A DNA stretch of 64,000 nt from Desulfosporosinus sp. Tol-M (GCA_000770645.1 JQID01000039.1:1-64000); one strand, 5' to 3'; counted from the stretch's first letter, positions 52,763-61,960 are shown. The notes: a model not told the origin generated them from the sequence alone. Made by a program: numbers and translations.

Positions 52763-53300
52763 AGCTTGCTTCCATTCCCATTTGCCATCCTAATTCCAGA
52801 GCTTTGATGTTTCGTTCCGTCGTACCTTGAGGAGCCCATTGCCGAGCAGCCTGCAAAACATTGTCCAAAGAAATTCTACCACTTAATGAAGCCACAATTC
52901 CCAATGCCACTAGATTAGCGCCTTCCTCGGAACCAAAGTGAGTGCGGGCAGTTTTTGTGATCGGCAGCGCATAAAAATTACTACTACGCGGCGTAAATTC
53001 TGTAACCTGGGAATTATCCGCAATCAGGCTTGCATCTTCATGAAGATGCAAGCCGTACTTAATATAGGCTTCTTGGCTGAAGGTTAAGACAAAGTCAGGT
53101 TTTTCGACTTTAGGGTAATGAATCGCTTCGTTACTGATGATGACTTCAGCCCGACTGGCCCCTCCCCTGGCCTCGGGGCCATAGCTTTGACTCTGAGCAA
53201 CATTTTGACCGGCATTAATTCCGGCCTGAGCCAATATTATGGCAGCTAAAATCAGGCCTTGTCCGCCCGCTCCGGTGAACAGAAATTCTTGCTTAGTCAT
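52734..53300 (-). CDS. korC: 2-oxoacid:ferredoxin oxidoreductase, gamma subunit
   Basis: A 188-residue gamma domain with GAGGQGLILAAIILAQAG at the start and QSQSYGPEARGGASRAEVI, typical of KorC/PorG. It is part of the complex that oxidatively decarboxylates a 2-oxoacid (probably 2-oxoglutarate) to the acyl-CoA with reduction of ferredoxin, or the reverse. It overlaps korB by 8 bp. Confidence 0.92.
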   Translation of the reverse strand: MTKQEFLFTGAGGQGLILAAIILAQAGINAGQNVAQSQSYGPEARGGASRAEVIISNEAIHYPKVEKPDFVLTFSQEAYIKYGLHLHEDASLIADNSQVTEFTPRSSNFYALPITKTARTHFGSEEGANLVALGIVASLSGRISLDNVLQAARQWAPQGTTERNIKALELGWQMGMEASYAKKAISDL

Positions 53301-54105
53301 GGAGACTGCCCTCCCTTAACTTCTGTCTGAGCTTCTCGTATTCTCGCGTATACTCCGGCGCCTGTAGTTTAAAAATCTCGCCGATCTGGAAATCTTCTTC
53401 ATCAACAGCCCGTTGCCCGGCTTTAAAGGCGTGCTCCTTTTGCCAGAGCAGCATATCAACTGGGGTTTTAAACTCATTGCGGCGTCCATAGGAAACAGGA
53501 CACTGGGAAATAGCCTCCACTAGCGAGAAACCTGGATTGTTATAGGCATCCATAACCAGTTTCGTGAGGAGCAGATTATGGTAAGCCGTGGCTCTAGCTC
53601 CATAAGTAGCACCTGCCGCTTTAACCAACTCCAGAATTTGAAAGGGTCTCTCCAGGTTGCCAAAAGGAGAGGTCGTACCCCGTTTGTCACGGGGGGTTAG
53701 GGGGGAGGTCTGACCACCCGTCATACCGAAAATACTATTATTTATTATCAAAGCTGTTAGATCAATATTGCGCCTGGCGGCATGAATTAAATGATTACCA
53801 CCAATGGCAGTTGAATCCCCATCTCCCATGATGACGAAGACAGCCAACTCTGGGCGAGCGGCTTTAATTCCAGTGGCGAAGGGTATAGCTCTCCCATGGG
53901 TAGTATGAATGGTGTTAAAGTCTAAGTATCCTGGCATACGAGAGGAACAGCCAATTCCCGAAACAAGGATTACCTTATTTTGGTCAAGCTGCAACGTTTT
54001 GATAGCCCCGACGATGGCCGCCATGATGGTTCCCAGACCACAACCTGGGCACCAAATATGCGGTAAAGTCTCGGTCCGGAAATATTTTGCAATATCACTA
54101 AACAT
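53293..54105 (-). CDS. korB: 2-oxoacid:ferredoxin oxidoreductase, beta subunit (TPP-binding)
   Basis: A 270-residue subunit. HIWCPGCGLGTIMAA binds the 4Fe-4S/TPP region, and FVIMGDGDSTAIGGNHLIHAARR with NNSIFGMTGGQTSP is the TPP-binding fold. The short form without its own ferredoxin domain is matched by the separate korD. It overlaps korA by 8 bp. Confidence 0.93.
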   Translation of the reverse strand: MFSDIAKYFRTETLPHIWCPGCGLGTIMAAIVGAIKTLQLDQNKVILVSGIGCSSRMPGYLDFNTIHTTHGRAIPFATGIKAARPELAVFVIMGDGDSTAIGGNHLIHAARRNIDLTALIINNSIFGMTGGQTSPLTPRDKRGTTSPFGNLERPFQILELVKAAGATYGARATAYHNLLLTKLVMDAYNNPGFSLVEAISQCPVSYGRRNEFKTPVDMLLWQKEHAFKAGQRAVDEEDFQIGEIFKLQAPEYTREYEKLRQKLREGSLHD

Positions 54106-55222
54106 TTTGGATGGCCTTCCTTATTCTGTCCAAAATTTCCGTGGGAGTTATTAATACTCCGTCCATGCGGTTCAGGCGTTCGACTGTTTTATAGCCAACG
54201 ATTCTTTCAACTTCGCCGACTAATTGACCGCTGTTCATCTCCACAACTAAGTACTTACAGTCAGCATATTTCGCCAGCTGTTTTTGCGGAAAAGGCCAAA
54301 TCGTGATGGGGCGAAAGAGTCCAACCTTTAGACCATCGTTGCGGGCAATATGCACTGCCTCCAAGGCTGAACGGGCGGTACAGCCGTAAGCTACCACGAT
54401 CACCTCCGCATCGTTAAGCTGTATCTCTTCGACTAATTGGATCCGATCTAAATATGGATTTAGCTTCTGGGTTAAACGCTGCAGAAAATTTTTTGTCACT
54501 TCCGGGTTCCCTGTTGGCAAGCCCTTTTCATCATGAGTTAACCCTGTTACATGGTAGCGGTATCCGTCGCCAATGTTCGCCATGGCTGGGATCATACTCT
54601 CGTCGTTTTCATAAGGGATATATTCGCCAGGCGGTACAGTTGGCTTTTTCCGGTTAACGATGGTTAATTCTTGAGCTAAGACAACATTTTCCCGCAAATG
54701 GCCAATCACTTCATCCATGAGTAGAACTACGGGAATGCGAAACTCCTCGGCAAAATTAAAGGCTATTACTGTAAGTTCATAACACTCCTGTACGGAGGAT
54801 GGCGTTAAGACTATGATTGGATGGTCGCCATGGGTACCCCACCTCGCTTGCATAATGTCAGCTTGGGCGGGGGACGTTGGTAATCCAGTGCTTGGTCCGC
54901 CTCTTTGCACATTGACCACGACACAAGGAACTTCCGTAGCTATGGCATACCCCAGATTTTCCTGTTTAAGAGAAAATCCTGGCCCGCTGGTTGCGGTCAG
55001 GGTTTTGAGTCCGGTTAAGGAGGCCCCGATAATAGCTGCCATACTCCCTATTTCGTCTTCCATTTGGATAAAAGTACCACCGATAAAAGGCAATCTTTCG
55101 GCCATTATTTCAGCTATTTCAGTGGAAGGAGTGATCGGGTATCCTGCGTAAAAAAGAACCCCGGCCGCTAAAGCCCCTTCTGCTACGGCTTCATTTCCTT
55201 GCATTAATCTAGCTTTATTCAT
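54098..55222 (-). CDS. korA: 2-oxoacid:ferredoxin oxidoreductase, alpha subunit
   Basis: A 374-residue alpha subunit: GNEAVAEGALAAGVLFYAGYPITPSTEIAE, TSGPGFSLKQENLGYA, QRGGPSTGLPTSPAQADIMQ, and the C-terminal VVEMNSGQLVGEVER. These fit KorA (2-oxoglutarate) better than pyruvate enzymes, though a branched-chain substrate remains possible. It overlaps korD by 8 bp. Confidence 0.93.
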   Translation of the reverse strand: MNKARLMQGNEAVAEGALAAGVLFYAGYPITPSTEIAEIMAERLPFIGGTFIQMEDEIGSMAAIIGASLTGLKTLTATSGPGFSLKQENLGYAIATEVPCVVVNVQRGGPSTGLPTSPAQADIMQARWGTHGDHPIIVLTPSSVQECYELTVIAFNFAEEFRIPVVLLMDEVIGHLRENVVLAQELTIVNRKKPTVPPGEYIPYENDESMIPAMANIGDGYRYHVTGLTHDEKGLPTGNPEVTKNFLQRLTQKLNPYLDRIQLVEEIQLNDAEVIVVAYGCTARSALEAVHIARNDGLKVGLFRPITIWPFPQKQLAKYADCKYLVVEMNSGQLVGEVERIVGYKTVERLNRMDGVLITPTEILDRIRKAIQNV

Positions 55223-55430
55223 CTATAGTCACCTCAATATTGATGGCAAAGTCAGGGCAAAGACGTTCACAAATCTTACAGGCTATGCACTGTTCTGGTT
55301 TGGCAACCACAACCCTCCCGGATTCGTCGTTTTCCAGCACTTTATTAGGACAAAATGCTATGCATATTCCGCACCTCTTACACCAATTCTCACTGACCAA
55401 AACGGTAGCAGTCTGTATCGCCAGTACCAA
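55215..55430 (-). CDS. korD: 2 x 4Fe-4S ferredoxin subunit, delta
   Basis: A 71-residue ferredoxin with two C-x2-C-x2-C-x3-C sets (CKRCGICIAFCP and CIACKICERLCP). First gene of korDABC. The start is TTG at 55430 with AAGGAG 11 nt upstream. Confidence 0.88.
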   Translation of the reverse strand: MVLAIQTATVLVSENWCKRCGICIAFCPNKVLENDESGRVVVAKPEQCIACKICERLCPDFAINIEVTIDE

Positions 55431-55554
55431 AACCTTAACATCTCCTTATGCTTTCCGGACATTAATCCTGGAATAAATGCTCTGCGTACGGTCACTTTTC
55501 TCAAGTCAACGCTTCTTAACTAATTCACTCACTTTCCAGGGAAGTGGCGCTGCA

Positions 55555-55582
55555 TATTTATTCCTTTATACTTCTAGGTCAA
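55555..55582 (-). promoter_or_regulatory. Candidate promoter of korDABC
   Basis: On the minus strand TTGACC, 16 bp, TAAATA lies about 125 bp before the korD start. The -35 is good and the -10 only fair. Confidence 0.35.
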
Positions 55583-55696
55583 CAGAGCGAATACCTTCTT
55601 ATCTTAGCACCCAAGCGGAGAAAACAAAGAGATCGGAGAAAGGAATCGGAAAAGCTTAACCTATTCCTTCAGATAATCAAGATTTTGCAAATGAAG

Positions 55697-55734
55697 AGGG
55701 GGTGCAACAAACTTAAATATTCGTTACACCCCCT
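55697..55734. terminator. G-C-rich hairpin between kor and DUF1540 regions
   Basis: AGGGGGTGCAAC (55697-55708) pairs with GTTACACCCCCT (55723-55734) with one mismatch. No T-run follows, so terminator function is uncertain; it could end the DUF1540 transcript (minus strand) about 118 bp past the stop. The rest of 55431-55851 shows nothing recognisable. Confidence 0.4.
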
Positions 55735-55851
55735 TAAATTCCCGGTTTGGGTAAAAGTTATTGTTACACATATGGGATCTGGTAATTGTTCAGTTACCAA
55801 TTTCCAGTTGACTGTAACCCAAAAGCTTAGTGGTATAAGGATAACCTGTCC

Positions 55852-56040
55852 TTAATAATTCAAGACGTTTAAAGAGAGATAGGTCGCACAGTCTGTCATT
55901 TCAGAGCTACTGGAGTTACGAGATTGAACTTCGATCTTGTCAGCATGACAATGATCGCCTGAACCATAAAAATGACATGTGTTAACATAACATTTGATCC
56001 CACCGTTAGGTTGCGGCATTTTTTTTACTTGATTTGACAT
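55852..56040 (-). CDS. DUF1540 domain protein
   Basis: A 62-residue protein with the DUF1540 Cys pattern: IKCYVNTCHFYGSGDHCHAD, KIEVQS, then MTDCATY. Four conserved Cys suggest metal binding. Such small proteins are common in spore-forming clostridia; function unknown. AAGGAGG precedes the ATG. Confidence 0.88.
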   Translation of the reverse strand: MSNQVKKMPQPNGGIKCYVNTCHFYGSGDHCHADKIEVQSRNSSSSEMTDCATYLSLNVLNY

Positions 56041-56118
56041 TTGGATTCCTCCTTCAAGTTAATTCAACATTTAATATTCCTGGATTGTTTGGTTTTTATG
56101 AATAACTTTCAACTTAAA

Positions 56119-56541
56119 TTAATGGTAAGTCCCTTGCGATATACTACTAAGTGCATCGCCTGCTTCATCAATGTGAATTTTTTCAATGGCCAGATCACCC
56201 AGGGCTACAATTCCCACTAATTTACTCTTATCTAAGACCGGTAACCTCCTAATTTGATACTTCGACATCAAATTCGCCGCCTCATGTACATCCTGATCAG
56301 CGGACACGCAAATAGTATCTGTACTCATAATATCCCCGGCGGATATATTATTGGGATTTCCTCCTGCTGCAACAACTTTCAGAACAATATCCCTGTCTGT
56401 AATAATGCCAATCAAGCTATTATCTTGACAAATCGGAATAGAACCTACATCATCTTTCTTCATCAACTGTGCAACTTCAACAACTGAGGTTTCAGGAGTA
56501 ACCCAATCGACTGAACTTGTCATAACATCTCGAACCTTCAT
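56119..56541 (-). CDS. CBS-domain pair protein
   Basis: A 140-residue protein made of two CBS domains (MKVRDVMTSSVDWVTPETSV to GIITDRDIVLKVVA, and IMSTDTICVSADQDVHEAA to GIVALGDLAIEK). It forms one Bateman module that probably binds adenine nucleotides and acts as an energy-state sensor for an unknown partner. AGGAGGGG precedes the ATG. Confidence 0.92.
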   Translation of the reverse strand: MKVRDVMTSSVDWVTPETSVVEVAQLMKKDDVGSIPICQDNSLIGIITDRDIVLKVVAAGGNPNNISAGDIMSTDTICVSADQDVHEAANLMSKYQIRRLPVLDKSKLVGIVALGDLAIEKIHIDEAGDALSSISQGTYH

Positions 56542-56636
56542 ACTTCAGCCCCTCCTAATGATTTTTTCCATAGCTAGTATTAACATTTTGACTAAAAAGC
56601 ATACAAGATATTCTTGCAGGCTTTTCTAATACTAGT

Positions 56637-56726
56637 CAGAAAGTATAAACTGACCGGTAACAGTTAGTTTATACTTTCTGGAAGCATAAGTGGTTTGCAC
56701 AGGTACCCTACATAACTTATACTTTC
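56637..56726. promoter_or_regulatory. Inverted and direct repeats between the CBS gene and cbiD
   Basis: A perfect 15-bp inverted repeat (56637-56651 with 56666-56680) contains the decamer GAAAGTATAA/TTATACTTTC; a third copy of the decamer lies at 56717-56726, 48 bp from the second. No T-run, so an operator is more likely than a terminator. Confidence 0.45.
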
Positions 56727-56785
56727 ATTATATACCGAGCTAAATATCTAATACTAAATGATAAATTTGATGTGGGAGAGAAACT

Positions 56786-57925
56786 ATGGCACGAGATAAA
56801 GATCGACATACATGGCGTGAAGGATACAGCACAGGAAGTTGTGCAGCCGGTGCTGCCAAAGCAGCCTGTCTGCTCCTCCAAGGGGACGGTTTACCCGAGC
56901 GAGTAGAGATTCCCCTGCCGAATTCCGCACGTTTAATAATGCCCATCCACGGGGGTAAAACCGGATATCCTGAAGCCAGGGCATGTATTGTGAAAGACGG
57001 CGGGGATGATACGGATATTACGCATGGGCTTGAGATCCATGCAACCGCGCGCTATATTTCTCCTCTGGGAGAGGTTTACATCCGAGGAGGTCATGGGGTT
57101 GGGACCATCACTAAAAAAGGCTTAGCCATTGAGGTTGGGGAGAGCGCTATTAACCCTGTGCCACGGAGAATGATCCGTGAAGCGGTTCGGGAGGTCTTTC
57201 CAAAAGAAGAACTGGAAATTATTATTGAGGTCCCTGTCGGGGAAGCCGTTGCTATGGGCACCCTTAATCCCAGGCTGGGGATTGTCGGAGGAATTTCTAT
57301 TCTTGGAACAAGTGGAATAGTCCGGCCGATGTCCGAGGAGGCGTTTAAAACTTCTATTCTACCGGAATTGGACCAGGCAGTGGCTTATGGACATAAAACC
57401 ATCGTGCTCACTCCAGGACACTATGGATATAGAGTCGCGAGAGAGCGTTTTAAGATCCCAGCTGAAGCTATAATCCAAATGGGTAACTATATAGGCTTTC
57501 TATTGGAAGAAGCGGTCTACAGGAGGATTGAACAGGTTATTTTATTGGGTCACATAGGAAAGCTTATTAAAGTATCGGGCGGAATTTTCCAGACCCATAA
57601 TCGTGTCGCAGATGCTCGAATGGAAATATTACTGGCGCATGCCGCACTAGCAGGGATTAATAAAGATACTTTGAAATATCTGGCGGAGTTTCCAACGACT
57701 GAAGGGGCCGCTTCAGAGCTCTTGCGCCTTGGGGAGCAAAAGTTGCTTCATCATTTAGCACACTTGGCGAGTGTTAGAGCTCAGGCGTTCACTTATGGAC
57801 AGCTAAGCGTTGGAACGGTCATGACGTTATTGAACGGACAACCGGTTGGGTGGGATACGAGAGCTCGAAAAATTATGGAAGAACAAGTCTGGGTGTGGTC
57901 AGTTGGACCGAAGAGTTCGAGCTAA
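56786..57925 (+). CDS. cbiD: Cobalt-precorrin-5B (C1)-methyltransferase
   Basis: A 379-residue enzyme of the anaerobic cobalamin path, methylating C1 after ring contraction. Marks: REGYSTGSCAAGAAKAAC at the start, RGGHGVGTITKKGLAIEVGE, TPGHYGYRVARERFKIP. GGGAGAG precedes the ATG. It is separated from the other cbi genes by the divergent ablAB pair and has its own leader without a recognisable B12 riboswitch. Its 3' end overlaps the ablB 3' end by 53 bp. Confidence 0.95.
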   Translation: MARDKDRHTWREGYSTGSCAAGAAKAACLLLQGDGLPERVEIPLPNSARLIMPIHGGKTGYPEARACIVKDGGDDTDITHGLEIHATARYISPLGEVYIRGGHGVGTITKKGLAIEVGESAINPVPRRMIREAVREVFPKEELEIIIEVPVGEAVAMGTLNPRLGIVGGISILGTSGIVRPMSEEAFKTSILPELDQAVAYGHKTIVLTPGHYGYRVARERFKIPAEAIIQMGNYIGFLLEEAVYRRIEQVILLGHIGKLIKVSGGIFQTHNRVADARMEILLAHAALAGINKDTLKYLAEFPTTEGAASELLRLGEQKLLHHLAHLASVRAQAFTYGQLSVGTVMTLLNGQPVGWDTRARKIMEEQVWVWSVGPKSSS

Positions 57926-58739
57926 CCCAGATATTCATGTCCTCAAAGGAACCTGCGATATGGCAATTGTTAATCAGGCACCCTTGATAGCTATACCCAA
58001 GTTTGTGAAACACTCTGTTCATTCCGTAGGACTGGGCGCGTGCCAAAGTATATATGATGAATGAGCCATTATTTACTTCCTGCTCTAATAACCAGAGTAA
58101 ACTTTCGGATAATGAAAGTCCCCGATAATCTTCTAAAGTTGCACAATCCGTCATTTCGCAACGGTTAAGAATTGGATCAGGGTAAGCTGCCGCCACACTA
58201 ACCAGCTGATTTTTTGATAATGCCCCGGCAAAAATAATCCCATCCTGTATTAGGGAGCGGATATATTGAGGATTTTCTACCGGGGAGGGATAACTTATAA
58301 AAACCCGTGTTAATATTTGGGATATTCGTTGGGCGTAGGATTCATTTAAGAGTTTTAATTCTATTCCAGGAGGCAAATGTTCTGAGCGTTTAAGCGGTAC
58401 CGTTCTTACGTTATGGATAATATTTATCTCTGCTTGCAACTTATGAGAATGACCTCTTGACTCACTAACATAATAGGCTAAGCTAACAGCGAATTCCTCA
58501 TAGTTACCACGGAAGAGGCTGCCTTCGATACGAAAGCCGTATTGCATAAATTCAGAAATATCGGCAGGTAATGCCCAGAGCCATATTTTTTCCAGCTTCC
58601 TTGTTAAGGCTAAATGAATAAGATGCGGCCCGAATAATGAAGGCTTGGTTCCTTGTGCGTAGCCGTTGACAACCAGCCGTTTATTCCTCTCATCAGTAAT
58701 GGGGTTAAAGAAACTCACAGGGCTCGTCGTGTTAAGCAT
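57873..58739 (-). CDS. ablB: Beta-lysine N-epsilon-acetyltransferase, GNAT family
   Basis: A 288-residue protein with a C-terminal GNAT fold (FAGALSKNQLVSVAAAYPDP, MTDCATLEDYRGLSLSESLL, ARAQSYGMNRVFHKLGYSY). It follows lysine 2,3-aminomutase by an 8-bp overlap, the hallmark ablA-ablB (kamA-yodP) pair that makes the compatible solute N-epsilon-acetyl-beta-lysine. ATG 58739 has AGAGGTGA upstream; GTG 58748 is the longer option. Confidence 0.9.
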   Translation of the reverse strand: MLNTTSPVSFFNPITDERNKRLVVNGYAQGTKPSLFGPHLIHLALTRKLEKIWLWALPADISEFMQYGFRIEGSLFRGNYEEFAVSLAYYVSESRGHSHKLQAEINIIHNVRTVPLKRSEHLPPGIELKLLNESYAQRISQILTRVFISYPSPVENPQYIRSLIQDGIIFAGALSKNQLVSVAAAYPDPILNRCEMTDCATLEDYRGLSLSESLLWLLEQEVNNGSFIIYTLARAQSYGMNRVFHKLGYSYQGCLINNCHIAGSFEDMNIWVSSNSSVQLTTPRLVLP

Positions 58740-60015
58740 TTGCTTCACCTCTGCGACGACTGGATATTATTTTTCTTCTCTCCAGGCGGATATTTTCTTG
58801 AGGTGTCAGACTAATCAGCTTACCTTTCAGCAATTTAGCAAGACCAATCTGGCGAGTTTTAGAGCTGAAACAGTTCTTTGTGCATGTTTTACAACTGCTT
58901 GTTTTATCTTCAGGTTCTTGATATACACTAATGACTCCTTCATAATTGCGCAGTATGACTCTGTCATTGGATTGCGAGATTAAATAGTTGGGCTGCAGAG
59001 GGATTTTACCACCACCTCCCGGTGCATCGACAACGAAGGTTGGAACAGCGAAACCGGAGGTATGTCCCCTGAGCATTTCAATTATTTCTAAACCTGTGCT
59101 GACAGATGTCCGGAAATGCTCAATGCCGGTGGATAAATCGCATTGGTACAAGTAGTATGGTCTTACCCTGCATTTTACGAGCTCATGAACCAGTTTTTTC
59201 ATAGTGACAGGACAATCATTAATTCCTTTAAGCAAAACTGTTTGGTTACCAAGCGGAATACCGGCATTAACCAGTTTAGCCAGGGCATTAAGGGCTTCAA
59301 CGGTAAGCTCTTGAGGATGATTGAAGTGTGTGTTAATCCAAAGTGGGTGGTATTTTTGCAAAACCTCGATGAGGTGATCTGTTATGCGCATAGGGAGAAC
59401 AACCGGGGTTCTTGTCCCGATCCGTATAATCTCGACGTTTGGAATAGAACGAAGATTGGACAGGATATACTCCAAACGGTCATCGGAAAGGGTAAATGGA
59501 TCTCCTCCGGATATCAGTACATCACGTATCTGAGGGTTGGACCGGATATATTCCAAGGCGAGCTTAAATCGATTGAGCGGCAAAGCTTGGTCGTTTTGTC
59601 CCGCCATTCGTCTTCTGGTGCAATGTCTGCAGTACATTGAGCATTGATCCGTCACCAGCAGCAGAACTCGGTCAGGATAGCGGTGCGTCAGGCCAGGTAC
59701 CGGCGAATCGATTTCTTCATGCAGCGGGTCGTCTAAATCGCATGAGGATTTGCTCAATTCGTGGATCGAAGGAATTGCTTGTTTTCTGATCGGGCACTCC
59801 GGATCCTGGGGATCCATCATGGAAAAATAGTAAGGCGTAATGGCCATGCGGAAATTTTTCAGACAACGTTTAATTTGTTCAGCTTCCTCAGAGGGAAGAG
59901 ACATAAATTCAAGTAATCCTTCCTGGGTTGTGATTCGGTTGGACATTTGCCAATGCCAATCATTCCATTGCTCATCACTTATATGAAGCCATAATTTTCG
60001 TTGTTGTGCATTCAT
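58732..60015 (-). CDS. ablA: L-lysine 2,3-aminomutase
   Basis: A 427-residue radical SAM/PLP enzyme converting L-lysine to beta-lysine. The cluster motif is CSMYCRHC, followed by ISGGDPFTLSDDRLEYIL, TRTPVVLPMRIT and the PLP Lys region DAPGGGGKIPLQ; a Cys set near the C-terminus (CKTCTKNC) is also typical. Full length. It provides substrate for ablB, for osmoadaptation. Confidence 0.95.
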   Translation of the reverse strand: MNAQQRKLWLHISDEQWNDWHWQMSNRITTQEGLLEFMSLPSEEAEQIKRCLKNFRMAITPYYFSMMDPQDPECPIRKQAIPSIHELSKSSCDLDDPLHEEIDSPVPGLTHRYPDRVLLLVTDQCSMYCRHCTRRRMAGQNDQALPLNRFKLALEYIRSNPQIRDVLISGGDPFTLSDDRLEYILSNLRSIPNVEIIRIGTRTPVVLPMRITDHLIEVLQKYHPLWINTHFNHPQELTVEALNALAKLVNAGIPLGNQTVLLKGINDCPVTMKKLVHELVKCRVRPYYLYQCDLSTGIEHFRTSVSTGLEIIEMLRGHTSGFAVPTFVVDAPGGGGKIPLQPNYLISQSNDRVILRNYEGVISVYQEPEDKTSSCKTCTKNCFSSKTRQIGLAKLLKGKLISLTPQENIRLERRKIISSRRRGEANA

Positions 60016-60249
60016 TAGTTCAACCTCCCCGTTAGACTAACAACCTGTATATATATAATAAGTTGTCATATAGCAAATGTCAACCCTTAGATATGTAAAC
60101 TTTATCCATCAATATTTTTCTAAGGTAATAACCCACGAGAAATTCATGCTGGTTCACTTAAGTTTTTCCTAACTTCTTTCTATCAGAAAGAACTTGGTAT
60201 ATAATAATAAACGAATGTTCGTCGAATACACCACTCGTGAATTTAATAG

Positions 60250-60440
60250 CGTTATGCTTAAGGTTCCTCTGCGCTAGAGGATTAAAAAGGGGAAGTCGGC
60301 GAAAGTCCGACGCGGTCCCGCCACTGTAAACAAGGAGTTCTCATTTATCCCGCGAGTTATTACCATGATGGGTAGAGAATGATGATATGAAGCCAGAAAA
60401 CCTGCCTTGAGAAATATCACAGACCTACGGGCGATAGGTG
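60250..60440 (+). ncRNA. Cobalamin (AdoCbl) riboswitch
   Basis: A classic B12 element: AAGGTTCCT near 60259, GGGAAGTCGGCGAAAGTCCGAC-type stem, CGCGGTCCCGCCACTG (the B12 box, 60311-60326), and GAAGCCAGAAAACCTGCCT at 60389-60407. It controls cbiET-cbiL-cbiF-cbiG by premature termination at the hairpin at 60464-60490. Confidence 0.95.
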
Positions 60441-60463
60441 ATGTGTGTTTTTTTAAGGTAAAC

Positions 60464-60490
60464 ATACGAGCCGCTCCGGTTCGTATTTTT
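60464..60490 (+). terminator. Riboswitch expression-platform terminator
   Basis: ATACGAGCC pairs with GGTTCGTAT (one wobble), loop GCTCC, followed by TTTTTATTT. It sits about 55 bp after the riboswitch core. Confidence 0.8.
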
Positions 60491-60506
60491 ATTTACCCAT
60501 CCATTA

Positions 60507-60674
60507 GTGAACTCGTTCAACTAAAGTTGAACATCGAGTCTTCGGTGACGAAAGCCTCCAGTGGAGGGTTTTGCCGAAGCCGCACGTCCCAAAAGGAATT
60601 CTTAGCGGCGAAGTCGGAGTCTACCCCCACCGAAGCAGAATAAGGTGTACCTCTCCCTCTTGTAGAAGTGGGAG
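60507..60674 (+). ncRNA. Structured RNA element, HEARO/IscB omega-RNA-like, without an IscB gene
   Basis: After GTGA (60507-60510) comes a chain of nested hairpins: ACTCG-TTCAACT-aa-AGTTGAA-cat-CGAGT (60511-60539); CTTCGGTG (60540-60547) pairing with CACCGAAG (60628-60635) and enclosing the CCTCC-AGT-GGAGG hairpin and a CCGC/GCGG stem; and CTCCCTCT-TGT-AGAAGTGGGAG (60653-60674). Sequence blocks such as GGGTTTTGCCGAAGCCGCAC and TCTTAGCGGCGAAGTC resemble, from memory, HEARO RNAs, which insert after ATGA/GTGA and serve as guide RNAs of IscB nucleases. No IscB frame follows. Insertion lies between the riboswitch terminator and cbiET. Confidence 0.6.
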
Positions 60675-60742
60675 TCTTACGATTGGATAAACGTTTGGTT
60701 TCTACGAGACTTAAATAAAATCCAGGGAAGAAGGTTTATTAT

Positions 60743-61960
60743 ATGTTACAAGTGATCGGCGTCGGACCTGGGCGGCCGGAATGGTTGCCGCCGGCAATCA
60801 CTGAACTTGTTAAGCACTGCGATGTATTAGTTGGAGGTTCAAGGGCACTGAAACTCTTTCCGGATTTTTCAGGACGCCGGTATGACCTATCAGTTGATCT
60901 AGACGGCAGTATTGAAGTGATTAGAAACGCACTTCCGGAAGGGAGAGTCGTCGGGGTTTTAGTCTCCGGCGACCCTGGGTTTTTCAGTTTATTACCCAGA
61001 CTGAAGAAAGAATTTCCGGAGGAGAGAATCGACGTCTATCCTGGGATCAGTTCTCTGCAATTCGCTTTTGCCAGAGCGGGGCTTCCTTGGCAGGAGGCAA
61101 CCTTTGCCAGCGTTCACGGTCGAGAGTTGACCGTACTGCCTCAGATGATAACTAGTCCTACAGCGGTTCTAACCGGTGGGGAAAATACTCCCCAGAAAAT
61201 CGCACAGCACTATCTGGAGCGCGGTTATAATCCACAGATCCTGATCGGGAATGCTCTTGCTTATCCCGAGGAATTTTGGGCGTCAATGGATGCAGAGCAG
61301 TTGGCTCAGGAAAAGACGTTGTTAAAGAATGCTATTGTTATTCTCTACCCGGATAAGCAGCAACCCACTCAGCAAGGCAATGGATGCCGGATAGGGATTT
61401 CAGACGAAGAGTTCCTACGGGGAAATGTTCCCCTGACCAAGGCGGAAATTCGTGTGCAAGTACTCGCCAAAGCCCAAATATTAAAATACGATCGTGTCGT
61501 GGATATTGGAGCCGGTACCGGAAGTATTAGTATAGAAGCCGCCGGTCTCGCTTCTGAGGGCGTAGTATATGCGATTGAACATAATCCAGAGGCTCAAGCT
61601 CTTATTTTGGCCAATCAGCGTAAGTTTGGCGTATCAAATCTGTATCTGATTCCCGGAACTGCGCCGGATGTCTTCGGGGAGCTTCCCCCAGTCGGTGTCT
61701 GTATTATTGGTGGGAGTAATGGGCGTTTAGCAGAAATCTTAGAAACTGTTCCTCTTGTTGCAGGTGGAAGAATCGTAATCACAGCGGTGACGATCGAAAC
61801 AGTGGCTCAAGGATTGAATCTGCTGACAGACCTTAACTATCAGGATATCGATATCGTTTCAATTCAAGCAATCCGTTGGAAAGCGGTACAAACACTGCAT
61901 ATGGCCCAGGCTTTGAACCCAATTTTTATATTATCAGCACGAAAAGGGGAAGCTTTATGA
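60743..61960 (+). CDS. cbiET: Fused cobalt-precorrin-7 C5-methyltransferase / precorrin-6B C15-methyltransferase (decarboxylating)
   Basis: A 405-residue CbiE-CbiT fusion (CobL type). The N-terminal tetrapyrrole methylase has VIGVGPGRPEWLPPA and LVSGDPGFFSLL; the C-terminal Rossmann methyltransferase (from about residue 205) has VVDIGAGTGSISIEAAGL. AAGAAGG precedes the ATG. First gene after the riboswitch. Confidence 0.94.
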   Translation: MLQVIGVGPGRPEWLPPAITELVKHCDVLVGGSRALKLFPDFSGRRYDLSVDLDGSIEVIRNALPEGRVVGVLVSGDPGFFSLLPRLKKEFPEERIDVYPGISSLQFAFARAGLPWQEATFASVHGRELTVLPQMITSPTAVLTGGENTPQKIAQHYLERGYNPQILIGNALAYPEEFWASMDAEQLAQEKTLLKNAIVILYPDKQQPTQQGNGCRIGISDEEFLRGNVPLTKAEIRVQVLAKAQILKYDRVVDIGAGTGSISIEAAGLASEGVVYAIEHNPEAQALILANQRKFGVSNLYLIPGTAPDVFGELPPVGVCIIGGSNGRLAEILETVPLVAGGRIVITAVTIETVAQGLNLLTDLNYQDIDIVSIQAIRWKAVQTLHMAQALNPIFILSARKGEAL

